Assembly (NCBI GenBank): GCA_900752435.1
Contig: CAADVD010000009.1
Coordinates: 1-28,391, forward strand
From: Oscillospiraceae bacterium
GTDB taxonomy: Bacteria > Bacillota > Clostridia > Oscillospirales > Ruminococcaceae
DNA length: 28,391 bases
Direction: 5' to 3'
Part shown: positions 1-6,807 of the stretch, piece by piece
Layout of the letters: every line of letters starts with the position of its first letter
Numbering within the stretch: position 1 is the first letter of the stretch
Made by a program: the position numbers and the translations under genes
Notes under the pieces: generated by a model
What the model was told of the DNA's origin: nothing
Seen by the model: only the letters and a program-made list of their open reading frames with translations
Database searches by the model: none

Positions 1-17
1 GTGCCTGTTGGGGCTAA

Positions 18-605
18 CCCCGCCCCCCCCCCCCCCGTGAGAACCGGCCCATCCAGTCCCCAGCCGCCCCTGACCTCCCAACGCCGGCCGCCGTCCCCTG
101 TACATTTCCCTGCTTCTATTTCCGCTATGAATACAAAAGCAAGCGCACTCTATTTGGCCTGCCGCTTGTCCACATCAACCTCGGACGCGGTATCCACGTC
201 GCAAGAGGCATCATCGCCGTCGGCGACATTGCCATTGGCCTGCTGAGCGCCGGTGTGCTTTCGCTGGGCGTCATCAGTGTTGGCGCGTTGGCACTGGGCT
301 TGCTGGCGCTGGGCGCCTTTGCATTCGGCGCGCTGGCAGTCGGTGCCGTTGCCGTCGGTATCGTAGCCGCCGGGGCGCTGGCCGTTGGCGTCTATGAACT
401 GGGCGCGGGTGCCATCGCCTCCCAAATCGCCATGGGCGCGGCCGCTTCCGGCGATACGGCCGTTGGGGTATCCGCTGCCGGCACCCACACCCTCCTCCTC
501 ACCGAGAACACCACAGCGGAAGAAGTCCGCGCCTTTCTCAACCTCCATCATCCCCGCCTGTGGAAGCCGATTTGGACGCTCTTTACATGGTTCTGGCAGT
601 TCTAG
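18..605 (+). CDS. Gly/Ala/Leu-repeat membrane-type protein, 5' end broken or outside window
   Basis: The frame is open from a stop at 15-17 down to the TAG at 603-605. After a Pro-rich stretch it reads a conserved-looking YEYKSKRTLFGLPLVHINLG block, then about 18 imperfect six-residue units of the form GALALG/GVLSLG, and ends in a Trp-rich tail. The block followed by Gly-x-hydrophobic hexads resembles an uncharacterised Bacillota family of repetitive, probably membrane-associated or solenoid proteins; I know no function for it. No credible start codon or ribosome site lies in this frame. A C14 tract at 23-36 separates it from an open upstream frame (frame 1), so the true N-terminus probably lies upstream and joins across the C tract after a frame change, either real slippage or a sequencing error. 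A terminator follows the stop. Confidence 0.7.
   Translation, partial: PRPPPPRENRPIQSPAAPDLPTPAAVPCTFPCFYFRYEYKSKRTLFGLPLVHINLGRGIHVARGIIAVGDIAIGLLSAGVLSLGVISVGALALGLLALGAFAFGALAVGAVAVGIVAAGALAVGVYELGAGAIASQIAMGAAASGDTAVGVSAAGTHTLLLTENTTAEEVRAFLNLHHPRLWKPIWTLFTWFWQF
23..36. repeat. C14 homopolymer tract
   Basis: Fourteen consecutive C residues lie at the 5' edge of the first gene. Frame 1 is open on the upstream side and frame 3 carries the recognisable protein on the downstream side. A change of tract length by one or two bases would join them. Such tracts are classic slippage sites and also classic assembly-error sites. Confidence 0.9.
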
Positions 606-623
606 CCCCCATTTTCCACAACA

Positions 624-661
624 AAAAGGTTCGGACATTTTCCCACATGTCCGAACCTTTT
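624..661. terminator. bidirectional intrinsic terminator
   Basis: A perfect 15-bp stem (AAAAGGTTCGGACAT at 624-638 with its complement at 647-661) and an 8-nt loop lie between two convergent genes. The A and T runs at either end allow use in both directions. Confidence 0.9.
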
Positions 662-674
662 CACAAACCGTGGC

Positions 675-1157
675 CTACTCAACCGGCCGCGGTTTTCTTT
701 TTCCCGTAAAATCCTTCGAGATCACCCGATACACGCAAACCGCCTTTGCCTGTTCTTCTGAAAACGCAATCTCCATCCCTGTCTGATGCTTCATCAGTCT
801 GGTCAGCGCTTCACACTTCTCTGTTCCATCCGGCAGAAACTCCACTTCGCCCGTTCCAATCACGCTGGAAAAATAGTAGCCGGAGTTGCAAGGCGTCTGC
901 GCCGAAAAAATCGGCTCTCCTTCACAGCTAATGGCAAAGCAAACCGTCCGATTGCGCCGCCAAATATCCATTTTGCGCCCCTCTTTAGCGCTATGAAAAA
1001 ACAGCGTCAATTCTCCATCCTGCAATTCATATCCAAAGCTCAGCGGCACAACATAGGGCATCCCCTCGTCCACCATCGCCACATGGCAGGTCTTGCAGAG
1101 CGCCAAAATCGCACGAATCTCCTCCGCACTTTTCACTTCCCGATCCGCTCTTCTCAC
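675..1157 (-). CDS. pyridoxamine 5'-phosphate oxidase-fold (NimA-like) flavoprotein
   Basis: The product has 160 residues and matches the short split-barrel FMN-binding family that includes nitroimidazole-resistance NimA. Visible marks are the N-terminal EIRAILALCKTCHVAMVDEG strand with YVVPLSFGYE, the LFFHSAKEGRKMD turn and the IGTGEVEF segment, all typical of the flavin-binding barrel. The family reduces small electrophiles or binds flavin/haem; the substrate here is unknown. The start is a GTG preceded by AGGGG with 6-nt spacing; an ATG in another frame runs straight into a stop. The gene lies 33 nt downstream of lexA with no terminator between, so it is probably cotranscribed and might be LexA-linked. 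Confidence 0.85.
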   Translation of the reverse strand: MRRADREVKSAEEIRAILALCKTCHVAMVDEGMPYVVPLSFGYELQDGELTLFFHSAKEGRKMDIWRRNRTVCFAISCEGEPIFSAQTPCNSGYYFSSVIGTGEVEFLPDGTEKCEALTRLMKHQTGMEIAFSEEQAKAVCVYRVISKDFTGKRKPRPVE

Positions 1158-1190
1158 ATCATCCCCTGCCTTTCTGTCTTTCGTTTCCCG

Positions 1191-1769
1191 TTAAAAATAC
1201 CGAATCGCCGCAATCACTTTCCCCAAAATGTTTACTTCATCCACAATAATCGGCTCATACGCTTCGTTTTCCGGCTGTAACCGATAATGCCCGTCCTCTT
1301 TAAAGAACCGCTTCACCGTGGCCTCATCCTCCACCAGCGCCACCACAATCTCGCCGTTCGAGGCGGTAGATGTTTTCTCGACAATCACCAAATCGCCGTC
1401 AAAAATCCCAATTTCAATCATGCTCTGCCCCTCAATACGCAATGCAAACAAGTCGTCAGAGCCAAACATCGAGCCGTCAAAGGGCACATACCCCTCAATA
1501 TCCTCAATTGCCGTAATCGGCGCTCCGGCCGCTACAGGCCCCAAAATCGGCACTCTGGTGACGCTTGCGTGGGCAAGCTGGATGGAACGGTTGTGGTTGC
1601 TGGCCTTTACAATCAGCCCATTCTCGCACAACTCGTTGATGTAGCGATGCACCGTAGACGTGGACTTGATGTTCAAATCCTTGCAGATTTCTCTGACCGT
1701 GGGAGAAATGTCATTGGAAATGCGGTCAACAATGTAATCATAAATCAATTTTGCTTTTTCGCTCAGCAT
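1191..1769 (-). CDS. lexA: LexA repressor
   Basis: LexA represses SOS genes and self-cleaves when RecA filaments form. From the chosen ATG the protein has 192 residues. It has an N-terminal winged helix-turn-helix (ISPTVREICKDLNIKSTSTVHRYI, residues 21-44), an Ala81-Gly82 cleavage site in PVAAGAP, catalytic Ser116 in EGQSMIEIGIFDGD and Lys153 in ATVKRF, all in the expected order. Longer in-frame starts exist (1859, 1781), but only the ATG at 1769 has a well-placed site: the GGAG of the codon at 1781 lies about 7 nt upstream. The gene leads an apparent operon with the flavoprotein. I see no canonical GAAC-N4-GTTC box in its promoter region. Confidence 0.95.
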   Translation of the reverse strand: MLSEKAKLIYDYIVDRISNDISPTVREICKDLNIKSTSTVHRYINELCENGLIVKASNHNRSIQLAHASVTRVPILGPVAAGAPITAIEDIEGYVPFDGSMFGSDDLFALRIEGQSMIEIGIFDGDLVIVEKTSTASNGEIVVALVEDEATVKRFFKEDGHYRLQPENEAYEPIIVDEVNILGKVIAAIRYF

Positions 1770-1912
1770 GGTCTTCTCCATTCTGCCGCATGGAAACGGC
1801 CGTTGATGCCGGCTGTGAATTTCGCCAAATTCGCAGATGATTTTCCGACATTCTTTCATTTATTCGATAAACCCCAAAAATTCTCATGGGTAATTTGTTC
1901 TGGATTGTTTTT

Positions 1913-1921
1913 ATTATAGCA
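1913..1921 (-). promoter_or_regulatory. lexA promoter, extended -10
   Basis: The minus strand reads TGCTATAAT, a perfect extended -10. No good -35 is seen 17 nt upstream. This implies a leader of about 135 nt before the lexA start. Confidence 0.6.
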
Positions 1922-2003
1922 TATTTTCCGTGCAAATTAACGGTTTTAAGTTTATTTTCATTGATTCGTAACATATTTTTAACATGTCAAAAAAAATATG
2001 CGT

Positions 2004-2009
2004 TATAAT
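2004..2009 (+). promoter_or_regulatory. -10 element of candidate small-RNA promoter
   Basis: A perfect TATAAT follows an A-rich stretch. The best -35 is TTAACA at 1979-1984 with a long 19-nt spacer, so strength is uncertain. The predicted start is near 2016. Confidence 0.5.
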
Positions 2010-2015
2010 AAAGAT

Positions 2016-2124
2016 ACTCATTAGATGAGTGAGTTTTATACTCTACCCTCCTCAATAAATACCCCTCAAGCAAGTATTTATCAAAAACGCGATGAAGCCC
2101 CCACTTCATCGCGTTTTTGATATT
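2016..2124 (+). ncRNA. candidate small regulatory RNA with C-rich single-stranded segments
   Basis: A short unit between a TATAAT and a very strong terminator contains no credible ORF. It would hold a hairpin ACTCATTAGATGAGT (2016-2030), a C-rich segment ACCCTCCTC (2045-2053), a second hairpin (AAATAC/GTATTT, 2057-2079) with CCCCTC in its loop, then the terminator. CCUCC and CCCC stretches in unpaired regions are known from Firmicute sRNAs such as RsaE/RoxS and FsrA, which pair with ribosome-binding sites. I do not recognise the family. It could instead be the 5' leader of the Smr gene, with the terminator as an attenuator. Confidence 0.45.
2081..2124 (+). terminator. intrinsic terminator
   Basis: A 17-bp perfect stem (arms 2081-2097 and 2104-2120) with a CCCCCA loop carries the T run inside the stem and TATTT after it. 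No plus-strand gene precedes it, which is why a small RNA or attenuated leader is proposed. Confidence 0.85.
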
Positions 2125-2143
2125 TCCAAAGAACTTTACACAG

Positions 2144-2410
2144 ATGGGATGGATCACAGTGGGTGTGTTAAACTATGAAATCGATATTCACGGCATGACC
2201 GTACCAGAAGCCAAAAAGCTTCTCGAAAAGACCATCATGTCCCTACCCAACCAATACGGCCAAGTCACCGTTATTCACGGCTACCAAAACGGAAGCCGCC
2301 TGCAAAGCATGGTGCGGGGCAAAAGTTTTGCCTGCAAACGTGTCAAACAAAAAATCCTCACTCTGAACCAAGGAGAAACCATTTTACTTCTCCGTGATCG
2401 ACTGGATTGA
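2144..2410 (+). CDS. small Smr-domain protein
   Basis: About 88 residues, essentially a single Smr (small MutS-related) domain. It has the IDIHGMTVPEAKKLLEKTI opening and a VTVIHGYQNGSRLQSMVRG strand-loop that corresponds to the family's HGKGTG motif, here HGYQNG. Smr domains bind nucleic acid and some nick DNA or cleave RNA; the altered glycine loop makes catalytic activity uncertain. The start is ambiguous: ATG 2144, or GTG at 2159 or 2165 behind GATGGGATGG. The gene stands alone, 20-50 nt after a strong terminator, so its expression may depend on readthrough. Confidence 0.7.
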   Translation: MGWITVGVLNYEIDIHGMTVPEAKKLLEKTIMSLPNQYGQVTVIHGYQNGSRLQSMVRGKSFACKRVKQKILTLNQGETILLLRDRLD

Positions 2411-2422
2411 GCGAACCAACAA

Positions 2423-2463
2423 AAAAGCTGTTTCAACGGATGTTCGTCCTTGAAACAGCTTTT
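2423..2463. terminator. bidirectional terminator
   Basis: A 14-bp stem (AAAAGCTGTTTCAA and its complement) around a 13-nt loop, between the convergent Smr and G5/3D genes. Confidence 0.9.
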
Positions 2464-2475
2464 CTTTTTCACTTG

Positions 2476-3609
2476 TTACAGTACATAAATGATGACTTGT
2501 TTTGCACCGAACTGGCAGCTCTCTTCATAGGTGTTGAAGAAGCAATCCACCAGCACATCGGTGGTGTACACAAACTCACCGGTATCGGCAACCTTTGAAT
2601 AGCCATAGGTATAAGACCCGTCCACCGATTTGATATAGAGCATGGTTCCTTTCGGGTATTTGCTCAAGTCCATCGCTACACAACCCGGCACCAACTGAGT
2701 CGGTTTACCCAGTGCGCTGTAGGCTGTCGCTTTTCCGGTTACAGTGTACTGATAACTGATCGGATCTCCATTTTCATCCAGCTCAACCGGCGCTTCACCC
2801 GGCGCACAGTACACTTTTTGTCCGCCCACATAATATTCCGTGGTGCCACTCACTGGAGCAGGCTCTTCCTGCACTACTTCAGAAGAAGCCACATCTGCCT
2901 GAACCGCTGGTTCTTCTGCTTTCTGCGGAACTTTTTCCACCTTCAGCACTTCAGCAACCGGCGCTTTGGTGACCTGTTCCGCCACCACGATGTTTTCCAC
3001 TTCTTTGCCGTCAACCAATTTTTTGCGCAGTGTAGTGAGCTTCTCACCATCCGCTCCCGGTGTTTCCACCGCAATGGTTTCATCCGCAGCGGGCGCTGTC
3101 GGCGGCTGAATGGTTTTGTGCGGAACCACGCGTGTTTCCTGCGATTCCTCATAAACCACACGGGTAACCTGAATGTCGTTGTTTTCTCTCAGCGGCGCAT
3201 CCAAATCCGCGTTCACTTCATCGGTTTCGGATAACGTAATGCCCAGCAACTTGAGCACATCAGAAACGTTTCCAGAGCTCATCGTGAGCGTTTGTGTGAC
3301 TCCGTCCGCTGTCACGTTTACATCGAAGCTGGTGTTGATGGTCAGCTTTGCATGATGATCTTTAAAACCTGTAAATTTACAGGTATCGTTCGGACCAAGT
3401 TCAATGCCTTCCTGTTCCAGGATATCGTCCAATTCCGTGTACATCGTATACTTGGTGTACGTCTCCCCATCTTTTTCAATGGTAACCTGATTGGAAACGT
3501 TGGATAAACCGGTTAATACTGCAACCATCATGCCACAAATGATACAAGCCAGAAATAACTTGGCAAAAACGCCCGATACTTCCCGCGTTGACCTTTTGTC
3601 AGTTTTCAT
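2476..3609 (-). CDS. DUF348-G5-3D domain cell-wall protein (YabE/resuscitation-factor type)
   Basis: A 377-residue exported protein. It has a signal anchor at about residues 14-34 (GVFAKLFLACIICGMMVAVL), two DUF348 repeats (about 40-85 and 88-150), a G5 domain (about 152-225), an acidic Pro/Ala/Glu linker, then a C-terminal 3D domain (about 285-377). The three aspartates of the 3D domain are visible in VAMDLSK, VADTGEF and TDVLVDCFF. Related proteins are YabE of Bacillus and the Sps stationary-phase muralytic proteins. The 3D fold is shared with MltA-type lytic transglycosylases, so a role in peptidoglycan remodelling is likely. It is expressed alone from a consensus promoter with a leader of about 180 nt. 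Confidence 0.9.
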   Translation of the reverse strand: MKTDKRSTREVSGVFAKLFLACIICGMMVAVLTGLSNVSNQVTIEKDGETYTKYTMYTELDDILEQEGIELGPNDTCKFTGFKDHHAKLTINTSFDVNVTADGVTQTLTMSSGNVSDVLKLLGITLSETDEVNADLDAPLRENNDIQVTRVVYEESQETRVVPHKTIQPPTAPAADETIAVETPGADGEKLTTLRKKLVDGKEVENIVVAEQVTKAPVAEVLKVEKVPQKAEEPAVQADVASSEVVQEEPAPVSGTTEYYVGGQKVYCAPGEAPVELDENGDPISYQYTVTGKATAYSALGKPTQLVPGCVAMDLSKYPKGTMLYIKSVDGSYTYGYSKVADTGEFVYTTDVLVDCFFNTYEESCQFGAKQVIIYVL

Positions 3610-3634
3610 TGTAGTGTTCTCCTCTTACCAACAT
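3599..3634 (-). CDS. overlapping 11-codon upstream ORF in the G5/3D gene leader
   Basis: The ORF encodes MLVRGEHYNEN and stops 8 nt inside the main gene, in a different frame. It has a strong site of its own (GGAGG, 7 nt before ATG). The main gene's GAGGAG lies inside this ORF, so ribosomes translating it would cover the main ribosome-binding site. A translational control role is an inference. Confidence 0.4.
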   Translation of the reverse strand: MLVRGEHYNEN

Positions 3635-3798
3635 GGCAGCACCTCCGACTATACTGCCTGTTTAACACGAAATCTCTCTGCTGCGGCAAAACGGTGGTCA
3701 AATGGATGTCAAAAAGAAGCCGCTCTTTTGTCACGTTTTACTTTCCAAAAACTCGGAATGCAGAATCGTTCGCGTTGCGTTTGTTACCGTTTTGTAGT

Positions 3799-3827
3799 AT
3801 TATATTCATTAAAAAGACATTTGTCAA
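3799..3827 (-). promoter_or_regulatory. consensus sigma-A promoter of the G5/3D gene
   Basis: TTGACA (3822-3827), a 17-nt spacer and TATAAT (3799-3804): a perfect match on the minus strand. The predicted start is near 3792. The first bases of the RNA, AAAACGGT (3793-3786), are exactly complementary to ACCGTTTT (3695-3688), suggesting a closed domain of about 105 nt in the leader. Confidence 0.9.
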
Positions 3828-4621
3828 GGGGTTCAAATTTTAGTTTTTTGTGCAATAGAACTAAAAAACGCACTCAAATTTTCCTCACTGCGCCGATCCA
3901 CAGGCCTCAAATTCCAGTTTTTTGTCAAAATTCACAATAAAAATTCCGTCTCGATTTTATGTATCCGACAAATTCGCCCCGAATTATTTTTTATTGAAAT
4001 TGCTTATATTCTCATGTTAAATATTGAGTATTTTGCCTTGCTTTTTTGACAATACCCCAAATTTAAAACCCAACTTCGCCCATTTTTTCCTGTTTCACAG
4101 CACAAATTTCAGCTTAATTAAATATTTTAACATATTAATTTCCCCACTTTGCTTTCGTTGTGCAACATCACAAGAAATCGTTCATCTGGCAGAGTACCCT
4201 GCGTATATCCAAACGCATTTTTATACGTTTTGTTTTGCATTTTGAGCTTCTTTTTGACTTTTTCTCAAAGAAACAATTTAATCATTTTAAAAAATTGTCT
4301 GATATATGGATAATTTTTCCGATTTTTAAGCATTCCGTGGGTATTTTTCTTCATAATTTACGAGTAATTGTCATCTGAGTGGGGAAAGAATGTAAGCACT
4401 TACCATGGAAATTGCTCAACTGCATGCTTATACACGCCAAACGCGGCACCTCCGTACACTTCCAAGTGGGGAAATGCAATTGATAACTTTCCGTATAAAA
4501 CACCGAAGTGGGAAACTGCTGGCAAAAGTCATCCTTTTTCCACTTTCAAGTCACAAACGCACCTTTTTCCCCACCATTTCCGTTCGACGCATTCGCATTT
4601 CCCCACCGCACACCATGAAAA
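3828..4621. other. gene-poor AT-rich intergenic region
   Basis: No ORF here has a good ribosome site or family resemblance. The left part has two similar segments (CAAATTTTAGTTTTTTGTG near 3834 and CAAATTCCAGTTTTTTGTC near 3907). The right part holds the scattered AAGTGGGGAAA motifs listed separately. It may also contain the unmarked terminator of the DUF6472-like gene. Confidence 0.7.
4137..4607. repeat. seven dispersed AAGTGGGGAAA-like motifs
   Basis: Copies read as AAGTGGGGAAA or a one-step variant. On the plus strand they lie at 4378-4388, 4465-4475 and 4507-4516. On the minus strand they lie at 4137-4150, 4535-4546, 4564-4575 and 4598-4607. The last three on each strand face one another around about 4525. 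The motif resembles the AAAGTGG(G) half-site of MraZ, but MraZ boxes are normally direct repeats about 10 bp apart, unlike these. Confidence 0.6.
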
Positions 4622-4804
4622 TCAATTTTGCTTCCGCACCAGCCCATATTCATCATCCAAACGGAAATACGGGCAATCCCGAAAGGTTCCCTGCATAAAC
4701 CGCCCCATCTCATCCTCATCCAAATCCACCTCGCACTCATACCAGTCGCAGATTTCATTGTAAATATAATGTAAGCAATTGTCGCAATTGGATTGTCCGG
4801 CCAT
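4622..4804 (-). CDS. small Cys-rich DUF6472-like protein
   Basis: About 60 residues reading CDNCLHYIYNEICDWYECEVDLDEDEMGRFM followed by CPYFRLDDEYGLVRKQ. The CxxC near the N-terminus, YEC, the LDEDEM segment and the CPYFR..DEY..VRKQ end match what I recall of the clostridial family DUF6472, a short, probably metal-binding protein of unknown role. The ATG at 4804 has AGGTG 6 nt upstream; a GTG at 4813 is an alternative. The gene is monocistronic, as a terminator closes the sigma operon upstream. Confidence 0.75.
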   Translation of the reverse strand: MAGQSNCDNCLHYIYNEICDWYECEVDLDEDEMGRFMQGTFRDCPYFRLDDEYGLVRKQN

Positions 4805-4839
4805 GCACCGCACCTGCTCTTTCCTGTTCTTTTATCTTC

Positions 4840-4868
4840 ATTATAACACAATCTACACCGATATTCCA
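4840..4868 (-). promoter_or_regulatory. putative promoter of the DUF6472-like gene
   Basis: A perfect TATAAT at 4840-4845 with a weak TGGAAT at 4863-4868, spacing 17. Confidence 0.5.
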
Positions 4869-4873
4869 TCCAC

Positions 4874-4912
4874 GCACAAAAAACGCTTCCGCAAGGCAAT
4901 CCCTGCGGAAGC
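4874..4912 (-). terminator. terminator of the sigma/anti-sigma operon
   Basis: GCTTCCGCA stem arms at 4904-4912 and 4885-4893, followed on the minus strand by GTTTTTTG. The stem and TCCCTGCGGAAG loop side nearly repeat those of the rpsI terminator at 6753-6788. Confidence 0.9.
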
Positions 4913-4917
4913 ATCCC

Positions 4918-5550
4918 CTATTCTTTCCAATTTTCTTCATTTGCCAAATCGCAAATTTTGATTTCCTCTGTGGTATCCCCATACCGAATGGTCAAAACCT
5001 CATCCCCAGTCAACTTCACACCGCTTCCATCCGCACTGTTCATTACCGTTTTTTCATCGAGAAACGTATAACCAAAATAACCGCCTTTGCGCATCGGCGG
5101 ATCCAGCGGATTCACATGATGCTCCTTTACTACAATTACATCAGGATTCTTGGATTCCAGTTCAACTGTGAGATACCGATTCTCCTGTTTCGGCAAAAAT
5201 CCCAGTGTTACCACACCGCCAACCTTCTCATAAGTCACCTTGACGTCACTGAAATCCGCTTCCCAACTGTGTCCGAAATGGTACGCCAGACCGCCCAACA
5301 GAAGCACACAGACTACCACCGTTATACCCACCGCTTTCCAAACACGCCGCCGCAATTTTTGAAACGGTTTGATGGCTTTCTTATTTTCTTCCACCGAAGC
5401 GTTCGTTCGCACTTCCTCTTTCATGGCGTTCAAAACACTTCTGCACGCCGCGCAAGTCTTCAAATGCTCTTCAATCACCCGATTGCTTTCCTCGCTGGTC
5501 AGCTCATCCACGTAACTCGGCAGTAAATCTCGAATAATTTCGCATTTCAT
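4918..5550 (-). CDS. anti-sigma factor with N-terminal zinc-finger (zf-HC2-like) and one membrane helix
   Basis: About 210 residues. The N-terminus MKCEIIRDLLPSYVDELTS and the H29-x3-C33-x2-C36 motif are the anti-sigma zinc domain. One transmembrane helix lies at about 70-92 (VWKAVGITVVVCVLLLGGLAYHF), leaving an outside domain of about 115 residues that presumably senses the signal. It holds the cognate ECF sigma factor inactive at the membrane. The sigma stop overlaps a run of possible starts (ATG 5559, 5556, 5550); the last has AAAGG at suitable distance and gives the usual N-terminus. Translation is probably coupled to the sigma gene. Confidence 0.9.
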   Translation of the reverse strand: MKCEIIRDLLPSYVDELTSEESNRVIEEHLKTCAACRSVLNAMKEEVRTNASVEENKKAIKPFQKLRRRVWKAVGITVVVCVLLLGGLAYHFGHSWEADFSDVKVTYEKVGGVVTLGFLPKQENRYLTVELESKNPDVIVVKEHHVNPLDPPMRKGGYFGYTFLDEKTVMNSADGSGVKLTGDEVLTIRYGDTTEEIKICDLANEENWKE

Positions 5551-5555
5551 CTTCA

Positions 5556-6029
5556 TCATCCTTTCAAAAGCTTTTGTTTGGCGCGGTAAAAGGTCACACG
5601 CGCCCAATTTTCGTTTTTGTCGAACAATTCCCCGATTTCCCGAAAGGAGAACGCCCCGGTGATGCGCAGCAGTACAATCTCTTTTGCGGTTTCATCCAAA
5701 AGATGAATTTTTCGAAATAAATCCATCTTTTCGCCCCGCGCATCCACCACTTCTTCCATGGCTGTCCGCTCCGACGCCATATCCTCCTCCAGCGCGCAGG
5801 TTCCTTTGCGCCGTCGCTTGTCCAGCTCCTGGTACCACAAATGCTTGGCGATCTGGCAAAGCCAAGTAGACACCTTACAGGTTCCGTCAAACTTGTGCGC
5901 CGACCGCACCGCCTGATAAAAGGCTTCCTGCGTCAATTCGCGCGCCGTCTGCTCCTCTCCGCACAGCGACATCAGAAACCGGAAAACCGCTTCCGCATAT
6001 TCCCGATAGGCGGCGTCCATATCCAACAT
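5556..6029 (-). CDS. ECF-family RNA polymerase sigma factor
   Basis: 157 residues with sigma region 2 (LTQEAFYQAVRSAHKFDG..VSTWLCQIAKHLWYQELDKRRR) and region 4 (LDETAKEIVLLRITGAFSFREIGELFDKNENWARVTFYRAKQKL) and nothing else, as in ECF sigma factors. The ATG has AGGAGG 9 nt upstream. It leads the operon with its anti-sigma. A TGTAAC-N16-CGAT sequence upstream suggests autoregulation. Confidence 0.93.
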   Translation of the reverse strand: MLDMDAAYREYAEAVFRFLMSLCGEEQTARELTQEAFYQAVRSAHKFDGTCKVSTWLCQIAKHLWYQELDKRRRKGTCALEEDMASERTAMEEVVDARGEKMDLFRKIHLLDETAKEIVLLRITGAFSFREIGELFDKNENWARVTFYRAKQKLLKG

Positions 6030-6054
6030 GCTTCTTCCCTCCTTTTACCCATAA

Positions 6055-6080
6055 ATCGCTTTTGAAGTGATTTCGTTACA
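6055..6080 (-). promoter_or_regulatory. putative ECF-type autoregulatory promoter
   Basis: The minus strand has TGTAAC (6075-6080), a 16-nt spacer and CGAT (6055-6058), the AAC/CG pattern of ECF promoters, starting about 20 nt before the sigma ribosome site. No sigma-A promoter is obvious there. Confidence 0.45.
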
Positions 6081-6106
6081 AGTTTTTTGAAAAAATTTTG
6101 AGAGAC

Positions 6107-6146
6107 AGAAAGAAACGCACGCGTGCAAATTCAAATACACGCGTGC
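6107..6146 (-). terminator. likely terminator of the acetyltransferase gene
   Basis: Two CACGCGTG palindromes exactly 20 bp apart (6118-6125 and 6138-6145) can pair as a 9-bp stem, followed on the minus strand by GTTTCTTTCTG. No other terminator follows the gene. Confidence 0.6.
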
Positions 6147-6251
6147 ATTTTGACAAGTTCAAATGGCAGAATTCTTCTTGTCATCGGTTGCAAAAGAAGC
6201 AAGCCATCTATTTACCACATCTTTTGGGATTTACAAAACACTCTCGCCCAA

Positions 6252-6659
6252 TCATGACAATCTTTTGGATAAAATCAGTTCAAACGGGTCACCTTCCGGC
6301 AGAAACCCGCCAACGACTTGGTAACCTAGCTTTCCATAAAAATGCTGTGCGTACTCATCCGATGCTGTAGAAGTCATCACAACCTCATACCCCAGCATTT
6401 TCATCGCGTTTTCCCAGTATTCCACAAATTGTCGGCCAACTCCTTTTCCACGACTTTCTTCTAAAAGATAAATCATATTCATAAAAGGTGTATTATCCCA
6501 AAATAGATTATACCTCAGCCAACCAACAAAGCGATCTTCTTGTTCAGCAAGATACACCCTATTTAAGCGAATCAAATTTTCCAGTTCTTGTTTGTCAACA
6601 TGTTTGTCATGCAAGCATAAGACAGGAAGATCTTTTTCCGTTGCTAATCGAATACCCAT
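6252..6659 (-). CDS. GNAT-family N-acetyltransferase
   Basis: 135 residues with the GNAT layout: N-terminal IRLATEKDLPVLCLHDKHV, central RFVGWLRYNLFWDNTPFMNMIYLLEESRGKGVGRQFVEYW containing the R-G-K-G-V-G acetyl-CoA pyrophosphate loop, and YAQHFYGKLGYQVVG near the end. The substrate is not predictable. The ATG at 6659 follows GGTGG by 8 nt; an in-frame GTG at 6674 is less likely. The gene is monocistronic with its own promoter. Confidence 0.9.
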   Translation of the reverse strand: MGIRLATEKDLPVLCLHDKHVDKQELENLIRLNRVYLAEQEDRFVGWLRYNLFWDNTPFMNMIYLLEESRGKGVGRQFVEYWENAMKMLGYEVVMTSTASDEYAQHFYGKLGYQVVGGFLPEGDPFELILSKRLS

Positions 6660-6695
6660 TGAAATAACCACCAAACATTCTCGTTATTTTCTTTT

Positions 6696-6724
6696 ATTAT
6701 AAGGCCATTGCAAGTCAATTTCAA
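6696..6724 (-). promoter_or_regulatory. promoter of the acetyltransferase gene
   Basis: TTGAAA (6719-6724), 17 nt, TATAAT (6696-6701) on the minus strand. Confidence 0.8.
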
Positions 6725-6752
6725 GCGTTATTTCAATGATTCGCATAAAACC

Positions 6753-6788
6753 AAAAAACTTCCGCAAGCAAATCCCTGCGGAAGTTTT
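6753..6788 (-). terminator. terminator of the rplM-rpsI operon
   Basis: Stem AAAACTTCCGCA (6755-6766) with its complement at 6777-6788 and an A/T run giving six U residues on the minus strand. Nearly the same core occurs at 4885-4912. Confidence 0.92.
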
Positions 6789-6807
6789 GGTATCCATATA
6801 CTTTGTC

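Noticed and set aside
3610..3795. Possible ydaO-type c-di-AMP riboswitch before the G5/3D gene.
   Set aside because: None of the conserved ydaO core sequences could be found by eye in the leader.
4405..4698. A 97-codon plus-strand open frame in the motif-rich region.
   Set aside because: It overlaps the DUF6472-like gene on the other strand and has no ribosome site or recognisable content.
6117..6146. Two CACGCGTG palindromes exactly 20 bp apart upstream of the sigma operon, looking like an activator operator pair.
   Set aside because: They pair with each other into a stem followed by a U-rich run on the minus strand, right after the acetyltransferase gene; a terminator is the simpler reading.
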